A stretch of 64,000 nt of DNA from Vibrio sp. 16 (GTDB lineage: Bacteria; Pseudomonadota; Gammaproteobacteria; Enterobacterales; Vibrionaceae), in NCBI RefSeq assembly GCF_963681195.1, contig NZ_OY808997.1:62001-126000 (forward strand). Direction: 5' to 3'. The notes under the pieces are model-generated. The model ran no database searches. It was not told the origin of the DNA and saw only the letters and a program-made list of their open reading frames with translations. A program made the translations under genes and the position numbers. Shown in pieces: positions 17,593 to 26,150 of the stretch (position 1 is its first letter; every line of letters begins with the position of its first letter).

Positions 17593-18738
17593 TTAGACGA
17601 TGTAACCGGATACAAGCCCAGCGGTCATAAAGAAGGCGACCATCCAGACAATCGGTAGCGATAACTGTTTAAGCAGATAGAAGCCAACTAGCACCAGCGA
17701 TAGGTCGATAGGGCTTAATACCGCGCTAGTAAATACGGGCTCGTAGAGTGCCGCCAACAGTAAGCCGACAACAGAGGCGTTCACGCCATTAACCGCGCCA
17801 GAGACTTTGCTGTTTTGTGCCAGCGATTGCCAGTTTTTCAACACGCCCAGTAGCAGCAAGAACCCCGGCAAGAAAACCCCAAGCGTGGCAATCAGCGCCC
17901 CAGAGATTGGCGCTTGTGGCATCAACTCATAGCCAATGTAGGTGGCAAAGGTAAACATGGGCCCAGGAACAGCTTGTGCGGCTGCATACCCGGTTAAGAA
18001 GGCATCTTGAGTCAGTTGATCGCCAACAATGTTCTGCAAAAGAGGAAGAACCACATGACCACCACCAAACACCAAGCTCCCCGCTTGGAAAAAGTCATTA
18101 AATAGACCAAGCGCAGGTATCACGTTGGCGGCAACAGGTAAGCCGACGAGTAGCACGACGAACAGTACCAAAGGCAGCACTGAGGGTTCAAACGAGGTTG
18201 GTTCGCTTGGTGATTGCACGCCCAAAAAGCGCATTCCGATGAGACCGGCAAGTATGAGCACCAACATCTGTGTGGCAATTCCGGGGAACACCAAGAGCGC
18301 AATAGCCGTCGCTAAACACAAAGCGACAGAAAGCTTGCCTTTGCAGAAATTTTTGTACATGCCCCAAGTGGCATCTGCAACCACGACGACCGCGAGTAGC
18401 TTGAGCCCATGAACAATGTTTTGAAACGCGCTTGTTTCAGTCAGTTGGCTACTTAACACCGCCAAAACCAACATGATCAGCACAGATGGCAAGGTAAAAC
18501 CAAGAAACGCCATACAGGCGCCGCCCAATCCATCACGCTTATAACCGAGCGCAAAACCGACTTGGCTTGACCCTGGGCCAGGCAAGAACTGGCTCAAGGC
18601 GACGATCTGGCCATACTCTTTGTCATCTAGCCATTTGAGTTTCTCAACAAAGGTATTTCGGAAGTAGCCGATATGAGCCGCGGGGCCACCAAAGCTAATC
18701 CAGCCTAACCAGAAAAAGGTCTTAAAAATCGACAGCAT
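17593..18738 (-). CDS. chrA: Chromate transporter, ChrA family
   Basis: A 381-aa inner-membrane protein made of two tandem CHR domains. The first opens with FWLGWISFGGPAAHIGYFR and includes LPGPGSSQVGFALGY. The second has GSLVFGGGHVVLPLL and AAQAVPGPMFTFATYIGY. ChrA exports chromate, though many chromosomal homologues have unproven substrates. I chose ATG at 18738 (MLSIFKTFFWLG) over an upstream in-frame codon that would add a non-conserved 20 residues. It diverges from a LysR gene, the likely local regulator. Confidence 0.88.
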   Translation of the reverse strand: MLSIFKTFFWLGWISFGGPAAHIGYFRNTFVEKLKWLDDKEYGQIVALSQFLPGPGSSQVGFALGYKRDGLGGACMAFLGFTLPSVLIMLVLAVLSSQLTETSAFQNIVHGLKLLAVVVVADATWGMYKNFCKGKLSVALCLATAIALLVFPGIATQMLVLILAGLIGMRFLGVQSPSEPTSFEPSVLPLVLFVVLLVGLPVAANVIPALGLFNDFFQAGSLVFGGGHVVLPLLQNIVGDQLTQDAFLTGYAAAQAVPGPMFTFATYIGYELMPQAPISGALIATLGVFLPGFLLLLGVLKNWQSLAQNSKVSGAVNGVNASVVGLLLAALYEPVFTSAVLSPIDLSLVLVGFYLLKQLSLPIVWMVAFFMTAGLVSGYIV

Positions 18739-18842
18739 GACAAATACTCGTTGGGTAAATAGTGCCGATAATGTACAAAATCGACTAAAATGACTCAAAT
18801 TGATAGTTTTAATAGAGATTATGAATCAAACAGGATGAGGCG

Positions 18843-19751
18843 GTGAAAGAGTTTAACTGGAAAGAGGTCGATCTCAATTTGCTGGTGGCGTTTCAAGCGG
18901 TGTACCAAACCAAAAGTGTCAGTTTAGCTGCTGAGCAATGCTTTGTGAGCCAGTCTGCAATGAGCCATACCTTGCAAAGGATGCGTGGGCTGTTTGAGGA
19001 TCCTCTATTTGAACGCGTCGGGATTCGAATGGAGCCGACACTTCGGGCTCATGAGGTCGCCCCTTTGATCGATAAGCTGCTCGCCAGCATCAAAAACGAT
19101 CTACTCAGTAAAAAGCATTTTTCTGCGCAAGACTACCAAGGAGCGTGGCGTATCGGGTTGACGGATTACGCAGAGCAACTCTTTGCCCCACAACTTTACG
19201 ATGCGCTCAAAGCGGTGTCGCCTCAATCTCAGGTCAGTTTTTACAACGTTAATCGCAGCAATTATCTTGATATCGCGGACAGTGAAGAGCTGGATGTAGT
19301 CATCGGCAGTATTGAAAATCTCAATCGCCGTTTTCTGTCCCAGCATCTTTATACTGAGCAGCACTTGTGTATGTATGACCCACAGAGCGTTGATGTCGAT
19401 TTGCCTTTGACGCTGGAGCGGTTTGTCTCACTTGAGCACGCATTGGTGAGTCCAGATGGCAGCTTGCACACCCAAGTTGATAAGCGCTTAACCAAACTCG
19501 GTTATGAGCGGCGAGTCGGTGTCGCATCGCGTCACTTCCTTACCATACGTCGTTTATTGCTTGGTCGAGAGCTGGTTTGTATTGTGCCCAAGCGTTTTGC
19601 TGAAATGGAAAGCGTGAGTCACGGTTTGATGGCCACTCTTCCTCCCATTGACGTGCCTGATTTTGATATACGTTTGATTTACTTAAAAGCCAACCAGTAC
19701 GAAGAGAAGAACATCTGTATTCGTAATGTGGTGAGCGAAGTTGTGAATTAA
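18843..19751 (+). CDS. LysR-family transcriptional regulator
   Basis: A 302-aa LysR-type regulator with a clear N-terminal helix-turn-helix (VDLNLLVAFQAVYQTKSVSLAAE, then VSQSAMSHTLQRMRGLF), resembling the NodD/SyrM/LeuO side of the family. The GTG start at 18843 is preceded by AGGATGAGG. It diverges from the chromate transporter and is therefore its candidate regulator. Its stop overlaps the stop of the convergent PAP2 gene by 4 bases. Confidence 0.87.
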   Translation: MKEFNWKEVDLNLLVAFQAVYQTKSVSLAAEQCFVSQSAMSHTLQRMRGLFEDPLFERVGIRMEPTLRAHEVAPLIDKLLASIKNDLLSKKHFSAQDYQGAWRIGLTDYAEQLFAPQLYDALKAVSPQSQVSFYNVNRSNYLDIADSEELDVVIGSIENLNRRFLSQHLYTEQHLCMYDPQSVDVDLPLTLERFVSLEHALVSPDGSLHTQVDKRLTKLGYERRVGVASRHFLTIRRLLLGRELVCIVPKRFAEMESVSHGLMATLPPIDVPDFDIRLIYLKANQYEEKNICIRNVVSEVVN

Positions 19752-20851
19752 TGTTCGGGGTGCAGCTTGCGTACAATAAGACCATTTAGCTTCCAAAGTA
19801 GTAGCGTTAAGAACGTGCTTAAGTACCCGTCAATAGCGTAGTGCCACGCGAGGTGCACCGAGCCAATTTGAATCGCGACCATATATCCCCACATCAGATA
19901 CCCGAGTCGCTTGTTCAATCGATAAGCGCCCAATGCCATCAACACGGCGATGGAGACATGCATGCTAGGCATTGCCGAGATCCCCGTGCCAATGCCGCTT
20001 TCTCTGCCTAGGTATTTTAACCACAGCAGATCTTGAACATCGAGCGCCCACAGCGGGGGGAACCCCAGTTTCTCTAATGCTAGGCTTTGGGTAGTAAGCC
20101 TGTCCATTAATGGCAGATATTGGGTTTGATTGACGTCTACCAAGTGGGCGTAACAAGGCCCTGCGGACGACATTAGAGTTGCGGTCACTCCGCCAATCAC
20201 CAGCCAGCTAGCCATAAAGGTAATCAAATACTGATTACGCAAAATGGCCATATCTCGGCGGACAATAAAGAATAAGACGCTGCCCCACATCAATAAAAAC
20301 CACAGATTGTAGAGAAAGTTGATCACAAAAGAGCTGTAGATGGAAGAGAACCATTGATGGGTGAGACGCCAAGGATCATTGCCAAAGTGGAGCCATTGAT
20401 CGAGCTGATAGAAGAGCAAATCATATTGAAATGGGTTGATATCCGGAATGATCGATTTGAGATAGGTGTAGCAAGAAAACGTCAAGTTGAGCGATAAGAC
20501 CAACAAAACAAAACTGATCGGTTTAGCGATGGGGTGGAAGAAGCCAGTAATGGTTTTTAAATAGACCAACAAAGGGTGAGGCGTTTTGTGATAGGCCAAG
20601 TAGAGGTAATAGCCCGAGCTCCAAGCAAGAAACGTAATGTAGCAAATGGTAAAGAGTGCCCGCAGGTAGGTTGTGAGGTCATACTTGAGTTGTGACTGCT
20701 CAACAAACCATTGTGAGGCGAGATAAAGCAAAGCGCTCGTCACGATCACATAGCCATACAAAAGCCTGTCATCAAAGATATCTTGCTTTACTCGTTGCCA
20801 CTGCGTTGGTGAGGCGCTTGGGGTATCCATAGCCAGTTTGGTCTTCTCCAT
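19748..20851 (-). CDS. PAP2-superfamily membrane phosphatase
   Basis: A 367-aa integral membrane protein of the phosphatidic acid phosphatase 2 superfamily (inositolphosphotransferase-like branch). About six hydrophobic segments are seen. The C-terminal half has the phosphatase motifs SAMPSMHVSIAVL (C2, with SxxSxH) and HLAWHYAIDGYLSTF (C3). The C1 KX6RP motif is not evident. It may dephosphorylate or transfer a lipid phosphate headgroup. The start is uncertain: ATG at 20851 lacks a good ribosome site and ATG at 20830 is an alternative. A MITE-like element begins 21 bp upstream. Confidence 0.8.
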   Translation of the reverse strand: MEKTKLAMDTPSASPTQWQRVKQDIFDDRLLYGYVIVTSALLYLASQWFVEQSQLKYDLTTYLRALFTICYITFLAWSSGYYLYLAYHKTPHPLLVYLKTITGFFHPIAKPISFVLLVLSLNLTFSCYTYLKSIIPDINPFQYDLLFYQLDQWLHFGNDPWRLTHQWFSSIYSSFVINFLYNLWFLLMWGSVLFFIVRRDMAILRNQYLITFMASWLVIGGVTATLMSSAGPCYAHLVDVNQTQYLPLMDRLTTQSLALEKLGFPPLWALDVQDLLWLKYLGRESGIGTGISAMPSMHVSIAVLMALGAYRLNKRLGYLMWGYMVAIQIGSVHLAWHYAIDGYLSTFLTLLLWKLNGLIVRKLHPEH

Positions 20852-20872
20852 ACTTTTTAAAAGTGTAGAACA

Positions 20873-21159
20873 TTAGGGTCTGTTGATCTTTCGAGCTGAT
20901 TTTTGCAGCAGTTTGTGGGAAATTTCTATTTCTTTATAAACAAGAGCAGACAGAGGCTTTGAAGTGTAGCTAGCCTACATGAAAAGCCGATAACGCAGTA
21001 GAAATGAACCACAAACGCTGCCCGAAGGGTTCGGCTAAAATCGTTTTATGCTTTGTTAAGGGGTATTTACTTAGAATGACTAGGCTACATACCCCTTGCC
21101 GCGCCTAAAACGATTTTATCTCGAACAAAATTTAACCGCGAAAGGTCAACAGACCCTAA
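20873..21159. mobile_element. MITE-like element with 21-bp terminal inverted repeats
   Basis: A 287-bp non-coding element bounded by inverted repeats at 20873-20893 and 21139-21159 that match at 20 of 21 positions (outer part TTAGGGTCTGTTGA). The flanks are consistent with a TA target duplication. Inside are a nested imperfect inverted repeat (20905-20929 with 20999-21020), a 9-bp stem AAGGGGTAT/ATACCCCTT (21058-21066 with 21089-21097) and paired AAAATCGTTTTA/AAAACGATTTTA blocks. No open frame could encode a transposase, so it would need one supplied in trans. Confidence 0.8.
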
Positions 21160-21192
21160 ACTAATCTTGGGGGATTTATGATTTTGAATCAG

Positions 21193-22536
21193 CTAGTTGA
21201 GTGTGTATCGCGTCCAAACTTTTGAGCGCCAACGGTGAGCCATAATCAGACCGCGAAACCACTCATCGAGGGCGATGGCCATCCAAGCGCCTAATACGCC
21301 AGCCCCCCAGTGAACGCCGAATAGGTAACTCATTCCAACGCCCCATCCCCACATGCTGAGAATCCCCATTTTGACAGGGAATTGGATGTCTCCAGCCGCT
21401 TTCAGGGCGGAGATAAAAATCAGGTTAAAGACCCGTCCCGCTTCCAAAACGATGGAACCTGCGATCAAACTTGCAGTTAACGCCGCAATTTCTGGTTGGG
21501 TGGTAAAAATCGCGATGATGCTGTCTCGGAGCAAGTAGATGGAAACGGTCACTATGGTGGAGACGATAAAACCGATCACAAAGTACTTTTGAACCAGTTG
21601 CAGAATGGAGTCAATCCAGCCACGCCCGATGTAGTAGCCTGCTTGAATTTGGCTGCCTTGCCCAAGCGCGAGCGCAAAAGCAAACGAGAGGCGAGCAATG
21701 TTTTGTGCATAAGTAAACGCTGCGAGAGAGGCCGTCCCCATTTGGACAATAAAAAAGGTAATGCAAATTTGCGCCATGTTGTATGAAAGCACTTCTCCTG
21801 CATTCATCACGCCAATTTTCACAATACGTGAGTAGATGAGTTTCGGAATTTGACCCAATTCGGCGAATGGAAGGGCGATATCGGAACGTTTGACGACGAC
21901 GCAAAGAATCAGTGTGCCGATGACTTGGCTAATTACGGTTGCGATCGCGACGCCTTCAACACCGTAAACGGGCAGTCCAAAAGGCTGGTAGAGCGCAATG
22001 TAGTTGCCGACGATATTGATCACGCCGCTGATTAGGTTGACCACCATCGGAGAGCGAGAGTAGCCGTTGCTGCGCAAAATGGTGGTTAAGACGATGCCCA
22101 TGGTGACATTAAAGGTGAGGGCGCCACTGATCACTAGATATTCATGCGCATATTGCTCGACCTGTGCTTCCAAACCATAGAGTGGCAAGAACTGATACGC
22201 ACCAACGAGCGCGATAACGCTCAGCGCTAAGCCAACCACAAACGACAGCGCAATACTGGCCACGCCCACATAGGCAGAATCTTGATGTCGATTGGCGCCA
22301 TTGTACTGAGCGATAAGTATGCCAGTGCCACTGCTGACCATTGAAGAGACAATGATCAGAAAGAACGACAACTGAGAAATCACCCCAACCGCAGATACCG
22401 CTTTATCAGAGTAGCCGCTTAGCATGAATACATCGCTGGTATTGAGCGCGGTTCGCAGCAAGATCTCGACAAATAGAGGCCAAGTCAGCGCGACAATGCT
22501 CATTCTATTGTCGATGGAAGAAGTTGGGTTTGGCAT
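21193..22536 (-). CDS. MATE-family efflux transporter
   Basis: A 447-aa, roughly 12-helix membrane transporter of the multidrug and toxin extrusion (MatE) family, with two homologous halves: VALTWPLFVEILLRTALNTSDVFML opens the first and RIVKIGVMNAGEVLSYNMAQI the second. ILRSNGYSRSPMVVNLISGVINIVGNY is a typical MATE segment. It would export cationic compounds using Na+ or H+ gradients; the substrate is unknown. It is monocistronic, with the MITE-like element 33 bp past its stop. Confidence 0.9.
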   Translation of the reverse strand: MPNPTSSIDNRMSIVALTWPLFVEILLRTALNTSDVFMLSGYSDKAVSAVGVISQLSFFLIIVSSMVSSGTGILIAQYNGANRHQDSAYVGVASIALSFVVGLALSVIALVGAYQFLPLYGLEAQVEQYAHEYLVISGALTFNVTMGIVLTTILRSNGYSRSPMVVNLISGVINIVGNYIALYQPFGLPVYGVEGVAIATVISQVIGTLILCVVVKRSDIALPFAELGQIPKLIYSRIVKIGVMNAGEVLSYNMAQICITFFIVQMGTASLAAFTYAQNIARLSFAFALALGQGSQIQAGYYIGRGWIDSILQLVQKYFVIGFIVSTIVTVSIYLLRDSIIAIFTTQPEIAALTASLIAGSIVLEAGRVFNLIFISALKAAGDIQFPVKMGILSMWGWGVGMSYLFGVHWGAGVLGAWMAIALDEWFRGLIMAHRWRSKVWTRYTLN

Positions 22537-22747
22537 AGTGAATGAAAAAAGAGAGAGATAAGTGAGTAATTATATAAGCGCACCAAAAGTAAGGGTAAAG
22601 GTATTCTTATTGAGTGAGAAAAAAGGCGACAAGATCTCAGTTTGTAGGGCTAGTTGTTAAGTTATTGAGTGAGCAACTTAGCGTCGTTGCTGCGCGTGAC
22701 GCAGTGAGCTCAGTCATTTTAGAGCGAGGTGAAAAGTTGCAAAGATG

Positions 22748-22775
22748 GCAGCCTAATAATGTATCTAAAGGCTGC
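22748..22775. other. Inverted repeat GGCAGCC/GGCTGCC
   Basis: A 7-bp perfect inverted repeat with a loop of about 14-16 nt lies just beyond the SGNH hydrolase stop (22791) in the gap before the MATE gene. No T-run follows on either strand, so terminator function is possible but unproven. The rest of 22537-22790 holds nothing I can support. Confidence 0.4.
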
Positions 22776-22790
22776 CGAATAGAGCTGCGA

Positions 22791-23633
22791 TCAATCTTGA
22801 TGCTGGAAGAACGCGTCCAGTTGTGGGGCTAATGTGTCTATCCAGAGTCGATAGGCGTTCGAGTTTAGATGCAGGTCATCGCAACTGTGGGTCAACGGCA
22901 GAAATCCTTCTGGTGAAAGTGACGTGTTTAAATCGATGAAGCGCATGTTCTTCTCGCCGCAGAGTTGCTCTAGCTTTTGGTTGAGTTCTGTCACCTGAGG
23001 ATTGAGTGACGCGATTCGCTCACCGACGTAGAGCGTAGACTGAACCCAGACTTCAATATTGTGGCTTTCCCAGTGTTCGAGCATTTGACGATAGTTATCC
23101 AAAACCTCTTGAACTGAGTAGCCTTGCGAGAGATCGTTGATCCCCGCCATGACACAGACCAGTTTTGGCTGGCAGGCGGTGGTTGTACTCAGGCGGCGAA
23201 CCATGCCTGATGTAGTGTCACCAGCAAGGCCGCGATTGGCCAGTTTTATGTTGGAGAGAGCGTCATGCCACGGGCCCCATTCTGTGATTGAATCACCAAA
23301 CATCACAAGATCGACTGTTGTCGCAAAGGCGGAGTGATTGTCTTGGGTCAGGATGAATCGGCTCATTTTGTGTGCTCGTTGATTTAGGTCTAGGTTTCGG
23401 CAGATTTGTGCGAATTGCTCAGGGGTTATGGATTCTGTGTCTAGATGTTCGGTGAGCGCTTCAATTTCTGAACGCAATGCAGAGATGCGAGTAGAAAGGC
23501 CGTGTTCATCGCGCAGTTGGTAGAGTTCGTCAATCAACTGGTAGAAGGAGCGGTGCTGATTGGCGTAGTACAGCTCGAATAGGTCGAGGCATTGATTCTC
23601 TTTGAGAGCTTGCAGGAGTTGTTCTTGGGTCAT
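22791..23633 (-). CDS. SGNH/GDSL-type hydrolase
   Basis: A 280-aa protein with an N-terminal helical region (about residues 1-105) and a C-terminal SGNH esterase domain. Block I is MFGDSITEWG (nucleophile Ser near residue 115), block II has the oxyanion Gly in ANRGLAGDT, block III is GIND and block V is CDDLHLN with the catalytic Asp/His. It resembles lysophospholipase L1 or platelet-activating-factor acetylhydrolase-like esterases. No signal peptide is visible, so it is probably cytoplasmic. Substrate unknown. Confidence 0.87.
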   Translation of the reverse strand: MTQEQLLQALKENQCLDLFELYYANQHRSFYQLIDELYQLRDEHGLSTRISALRSEIEALTEHLDTESITPEQFAQICRNLDLNQRAHKMSRFILTQDNHSAFATTVDLVMFGDSITEWGPWHDALSNIKLANRGLAGDTTSGMVRRLSTTTACQPKLVCVMAGINDLSQGYSVQEVLDNYRQMLEHWESHNIEVWVQSTLYVGERIASLNPQVTELNQKLEQLCGEKNMRFIDLNTSLSPEGFLPLTHSCDDLHLNSNAYRLWIDTLAPQLDAFFQHQD

Positions 23634-23701
23634 CGAATGTGTTCTCTATCGTATTCTGGTGGTGTGGATTGGCTTTCTCAGTTCGCTGGTGGTCAACATG
23701 T

Positions 23702-24046
23702 CTAGAACCCTTCAAATTTATCAATGGCTTCACGTGCTTGAGCTAACGAACAGCCGCTCTCGCTCACCAATTGACTGACGCTCATGGTTGGATAGTTTTC
23801 CAATAGCTGCTCTGGCGTGATGCTCGGAGCCGGAAGGTGTTTTTCAATCGCTTTGATAATCCAAAGGTTTGCCTCTGAGTCGAGCTGGGTCATCAGTGTG
23901 CGTAACGCGTCTTCTTCCCCCGTCAGTTGCCAGTGTCGAGAGCGCCGAATGCGTTTGAGTTGGCAGTTGAGCTGACAGGCGAGTGCAAGCACTGCGGATT
24001 TGTCGCCGACTCGATGGACAAAACTGTTCAGAGTAATAGAAAGCAT
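23702..24046 (-). CDS. Small conserved protein, 'ribosome recycling factor family' (RRF_GI-like)
   Basis: A 114-aa soluble basic protein whose N-terminus (LNSFVHRVGDKSAVLALACQLNCQLKRIRRSRHWQLTG) matches my memory of a small Vibrio family labelled 'ribosome recycling factor family protein'. It is not the essential Frr and lacks its coiled-coil length. The C-terminus looks like a helix-turn-helix-like segment (LLENYPTMSVSQLVSESGCSLAQAREAIDKFEGF). ATG at 24046 is 3 bp after the LysR stop, so the two form a unit. The family label carries no functional proof. Confidence 0.6.
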   Translation of the reverse strand: MLSITLNSFVHRVGDKSAVLALACQLNCQLKRIRRSRHWQLTGEEDALRTLMTQLDSEANLWIIKAIEKHLPAPSITPEQLLENYPTMSVSQLVSESGCSLAQAREAIDKFEGF

Positions 24047-24049
24047 GGC

Positions 24050-24988
24050 TTAGGCAATCCCTTGATTTAAGGCATCAACAGAGGAGCGCTCGTTAGTGTG
24101 CTTGCGGCTAAACCAATGCACGACAAACTCAGTAAAGGCAGAGAGTTTGGTGCTGCCACGAAGCTCTGGTGGGTAGATTAAATAGATGCCACTCTCGACA
24201 ATAAAATAGCCATCAAGGATGCGAATCAGCTCGCCATTATCAATCGCCGGCTGAACCAAATAGTCCGGCATTTTTATGACCCCTTTGCCTTGTTTGGCCG
24301 CTTCAAGCAATAACAAATTATCGTTGATAAACATATCGCCATCAGTGTCGATGACGATGGTGTTATTGCCGTCGGAAAACGACCAGTGAGTCAAATGTGG
24401 ATCAGACAAGCAGTTGTGTTGCTTAAGATCTTCGGGATGTTGCGGGCGGCCATTTTGCTCAAGGTAAGCGGGAGAAGCGCAGCAAATGTGTTGATAAGAC
24501 ATCAACCTTTTCGCCACCATGTTTTCGGGAGGTGAGTTGGTTGCGCGAATGGCGAGGTCAAAGTTGCTTTTGGTCAGATCTTCGCGGGTGTAACCGATGT
24601 CGAGATCAAACTCGATTTGCGGATGGAGCGCTTGAAACTCTCGGCAAATATTGATCAAAAATCGGTGGCTAAAAATCGTTGGGGCTGTGATCCTCAAAGC
24701 GCCAGTGACTTCACTTTTGGTGTGGTCGAGCTCTTTTTCCAACTGCAAGATTGATGCGTTGACGCCTTGCATCTTGGTGAGGATTTTTTCTCCCGCAGAG
24801 GTCAAACGCACGCTGCGAGTGGAGCGAATCAGTAAGCTGGTTTCTAACTCTTGTTCGAGCTCTTGGATCTGGGAGGAGAGGTAACTTCGTGAAATACCGA
24901 GCTGGTCGGCGGCTTTTGAAAAGCTGAGCTGCTTAGCAACCTCACTAAACAGGGCGTAGCGCTCAAATCTTTTATGCATTTTGTGCAT
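24050..24988 (-). CDS. LysR-family transcriptional regulator
   Basis: A 312-aa LysR-type regulator of the CrgA/DsdC-like group. The helix-turn-helix covers about residues 8-65 (FSEVAKQLSFSKAADQLGISRSYLSSQIQELE). The linker LRITAPTIFSHRFLI and FDLAIRATNSPPENMVAKRL are typical of the group. It diverges from the aldo/keto reductase across 193 bp that hold a 15-bp inverted repeat, making the reductase its likely target. ATG at 24979 is an alternative start. Confidence 0.87.
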   Translation of the reverse strand: MHKMHKRFERYALFSEVAKQLSFSKAADQLGISRSYLSSQIQELEQELETSLLIRSTRSVRLTSAGEKILTKMQGVNASILQLEKELDHTKSEVTGALRITAPTIFSHRFLINICREFQALHPQIEFDLDIGYTREDLTKSNFDLAIRATNSPPENMVAKRLMSYQHICCASPAYLEQNGRPQHPEDLKQHNCLSDPHLTHWSFSDGNNTIVIDTDGDMFINDNLLLLEAAKQGKGVIKMPDYLVQPAIDNGELIRILDGYFIVESGIYLIYPPELRGSTKLSAFTEFVVHWFSRKHTNERSSVDALNQGIA

Positions 24989-25023
24989 GGTTCATTACCC
25001 AATCGTCATCCTAGAGCGCGAAT

Positions 25024-25078
25024 TATAATTCAATATAGAAAATGAAAACTTGATGATTGTTTGCTATATCGAATTATA
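25024..25078. promoter_or_regulatory. Inverted repeat in the LysR/aldo-keto reductase divergent promoter
   Basis: TATAATTCAATATAG (25024-25038) and CTATATCGAATTATA (25064-25078) are complementary at 14 of 15 positions and are separated by 25 bp. This arrangement between a LysR gene and a divergent enzyme gene fits a LysR operator. The assignment is an inference. Confidence 0.6.
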
Positions 25079-25181
25079 TTTTCTCAAAGTTGGGGTTAAT
25101 CAGGCCATAGGTCGGGCGTATAGTGAAGGCAGTGAAATTATTGGCCAACGCACCAAGGCCTTTTGAAATAGGAAATTAACC

Positions 25182-26063
25182 ATGCAAAACGATCACCCTG
25201 TGTTTTCGCCGCTGATCCAAGGCTATTGGCGAATGGCTGAGTGGGGAATGACCACTCAAGAGCAACACGCTTTTGTTAAACAGCATGTTGAATTAGGAAT
25301 TACCACGGTAGATCACGCCCCTGTTTACGGACCAGATTCAGCGTGTGAACGACTGTTTGGTGAAGTCTTGGCGTTGGATAGCCAGTTACGTGAGCAAATC
25401 CAGATTGTCTCCAAGTGTGGTATTTATCGTGGGTATGGCAACCAAGTTAATCACTACGACAGCGGTAAGGCGGCAATCGTAAAATCGGTGGATGAATCAC
25501 TTACGCGTCTAAACACTGATCACTTGGATGTACTTTTACTTCACCGTCCAGACTTATTGATGGATGCGGATGAGGCGGCAGAAGCGTTTGCCGAGCTAAA
25601 AGCGGCGGGCAAAGTGAAGCATTTTGGCGTGTCGAACTTTACCCCAGCTCAGTTTGCGCTGTTGCAGTCTCGTTTGGATACACCGCTGCTCACTAACCAA
25701 GTTGAAATTAACCCAGTGAACTTGCATGTGACAGAAGATGGCACGCTCGAACAGCTTCAACAGGCGCGTGTTCGCCCAATGGCGTGGTCTTGCTTGGCGC
25801 AAGGAGAGCTGTTTAATGGGCAGAGTGAGCAGTTGACGCGTCTACGTGCCACTCTTGATGAAGTTGCACAAGAGGTGGGAGCAACTTCGATTGATCAAGT
25901 GGTCTACGCTTGGGTTATGCGCTTACCATCGAGACCCGTGCCGATTATAGGCAGTGGCAAAATTGAGCGTGTCAAAACCGCCGTTGCGGCAATGGATCTC
26001 ACCCTAACCAAAGAGCAGTGGTATCGCATCTGGACTGCCTCTAAAGGTCATGGCGTCGCGTAA
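25182..26063 (+). CDS. Aldo/keto reductase, YdhF-like
   Basis: A 293-aa NADPH-dependent oxidoreductase with a TIM-barrel fold. The catalytic tetrad is recognisable: Asp and Tyr in TTVDHAPVYG, Lys in IVSKCGI and His in LLLHRPD. SWSCLAQGELF-like and PIIGSGKIERV segments mark the cofactor-binding C-terminus. Length and motifs best match the E. coli YdhF group, whose natural substrate is not known. It starts at ATG 25182 with AGGAAATT upstream, is followed by a strong terminator and is probably controlled by the divergent LysR protein. Confidence 0.88.
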   Translation: MQNDHPVFSPLIQGYWRMAEWGMTTQEQHAFVKQHVELGITTVDHAPVYGPDSACERLFGEVLALDSQLREQIQIVSKCGIYRGYGNQVNHYDSGKAAIVKSVDESLTRLNTDHLDVLLLHRPDLLMDADEAAEAFAELKAAGKVKHFGVSNFTPAQFALLQSRLDTPLLTNQVEINPVNLHVTEDGTLEQLQQARVRPMAWSCLAQGELFNGQSEQLTRLRATLDEVAQEVGATSIDQVVYAWVMRLPSRPVPIIGSGKIERVKTAVAAMDLTLTKEQWYRIWTASKGHGVA

Positions 26064-26072
26064 TCGATGCAA

Positions 26073-26099
26073 AAAAGGCGAGAGTGAGTCTCGCCTTTT
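26073..26099. terminator. Bidirectional rho-independent terminator
   Basis: GGCGAGA/TCTCGCC forms a 7-bp stem with a 5-nt loop, flanked by an A-tract and TTTT so that the stem extends by A-T pairs. It lies 10-35 nt after the aldo/keto reductase; the opposing gene stops at 26151. Confidence 0.8.
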
Positions 26100-26150
26100 C
26101 TATTTGAACACGCCAACGTGGAAATGTTGGTCTATCTTCGGCTGGGCTTC

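Noticed and set aside
22614..22832. A 72-codon plus-strand frame between the MATE and SGNH hydrolase genes
   Set aside because: It overlaps the SGNH hydrolase coding end, lacks a ribosome site and shows no recognisable domain; composition looks random.
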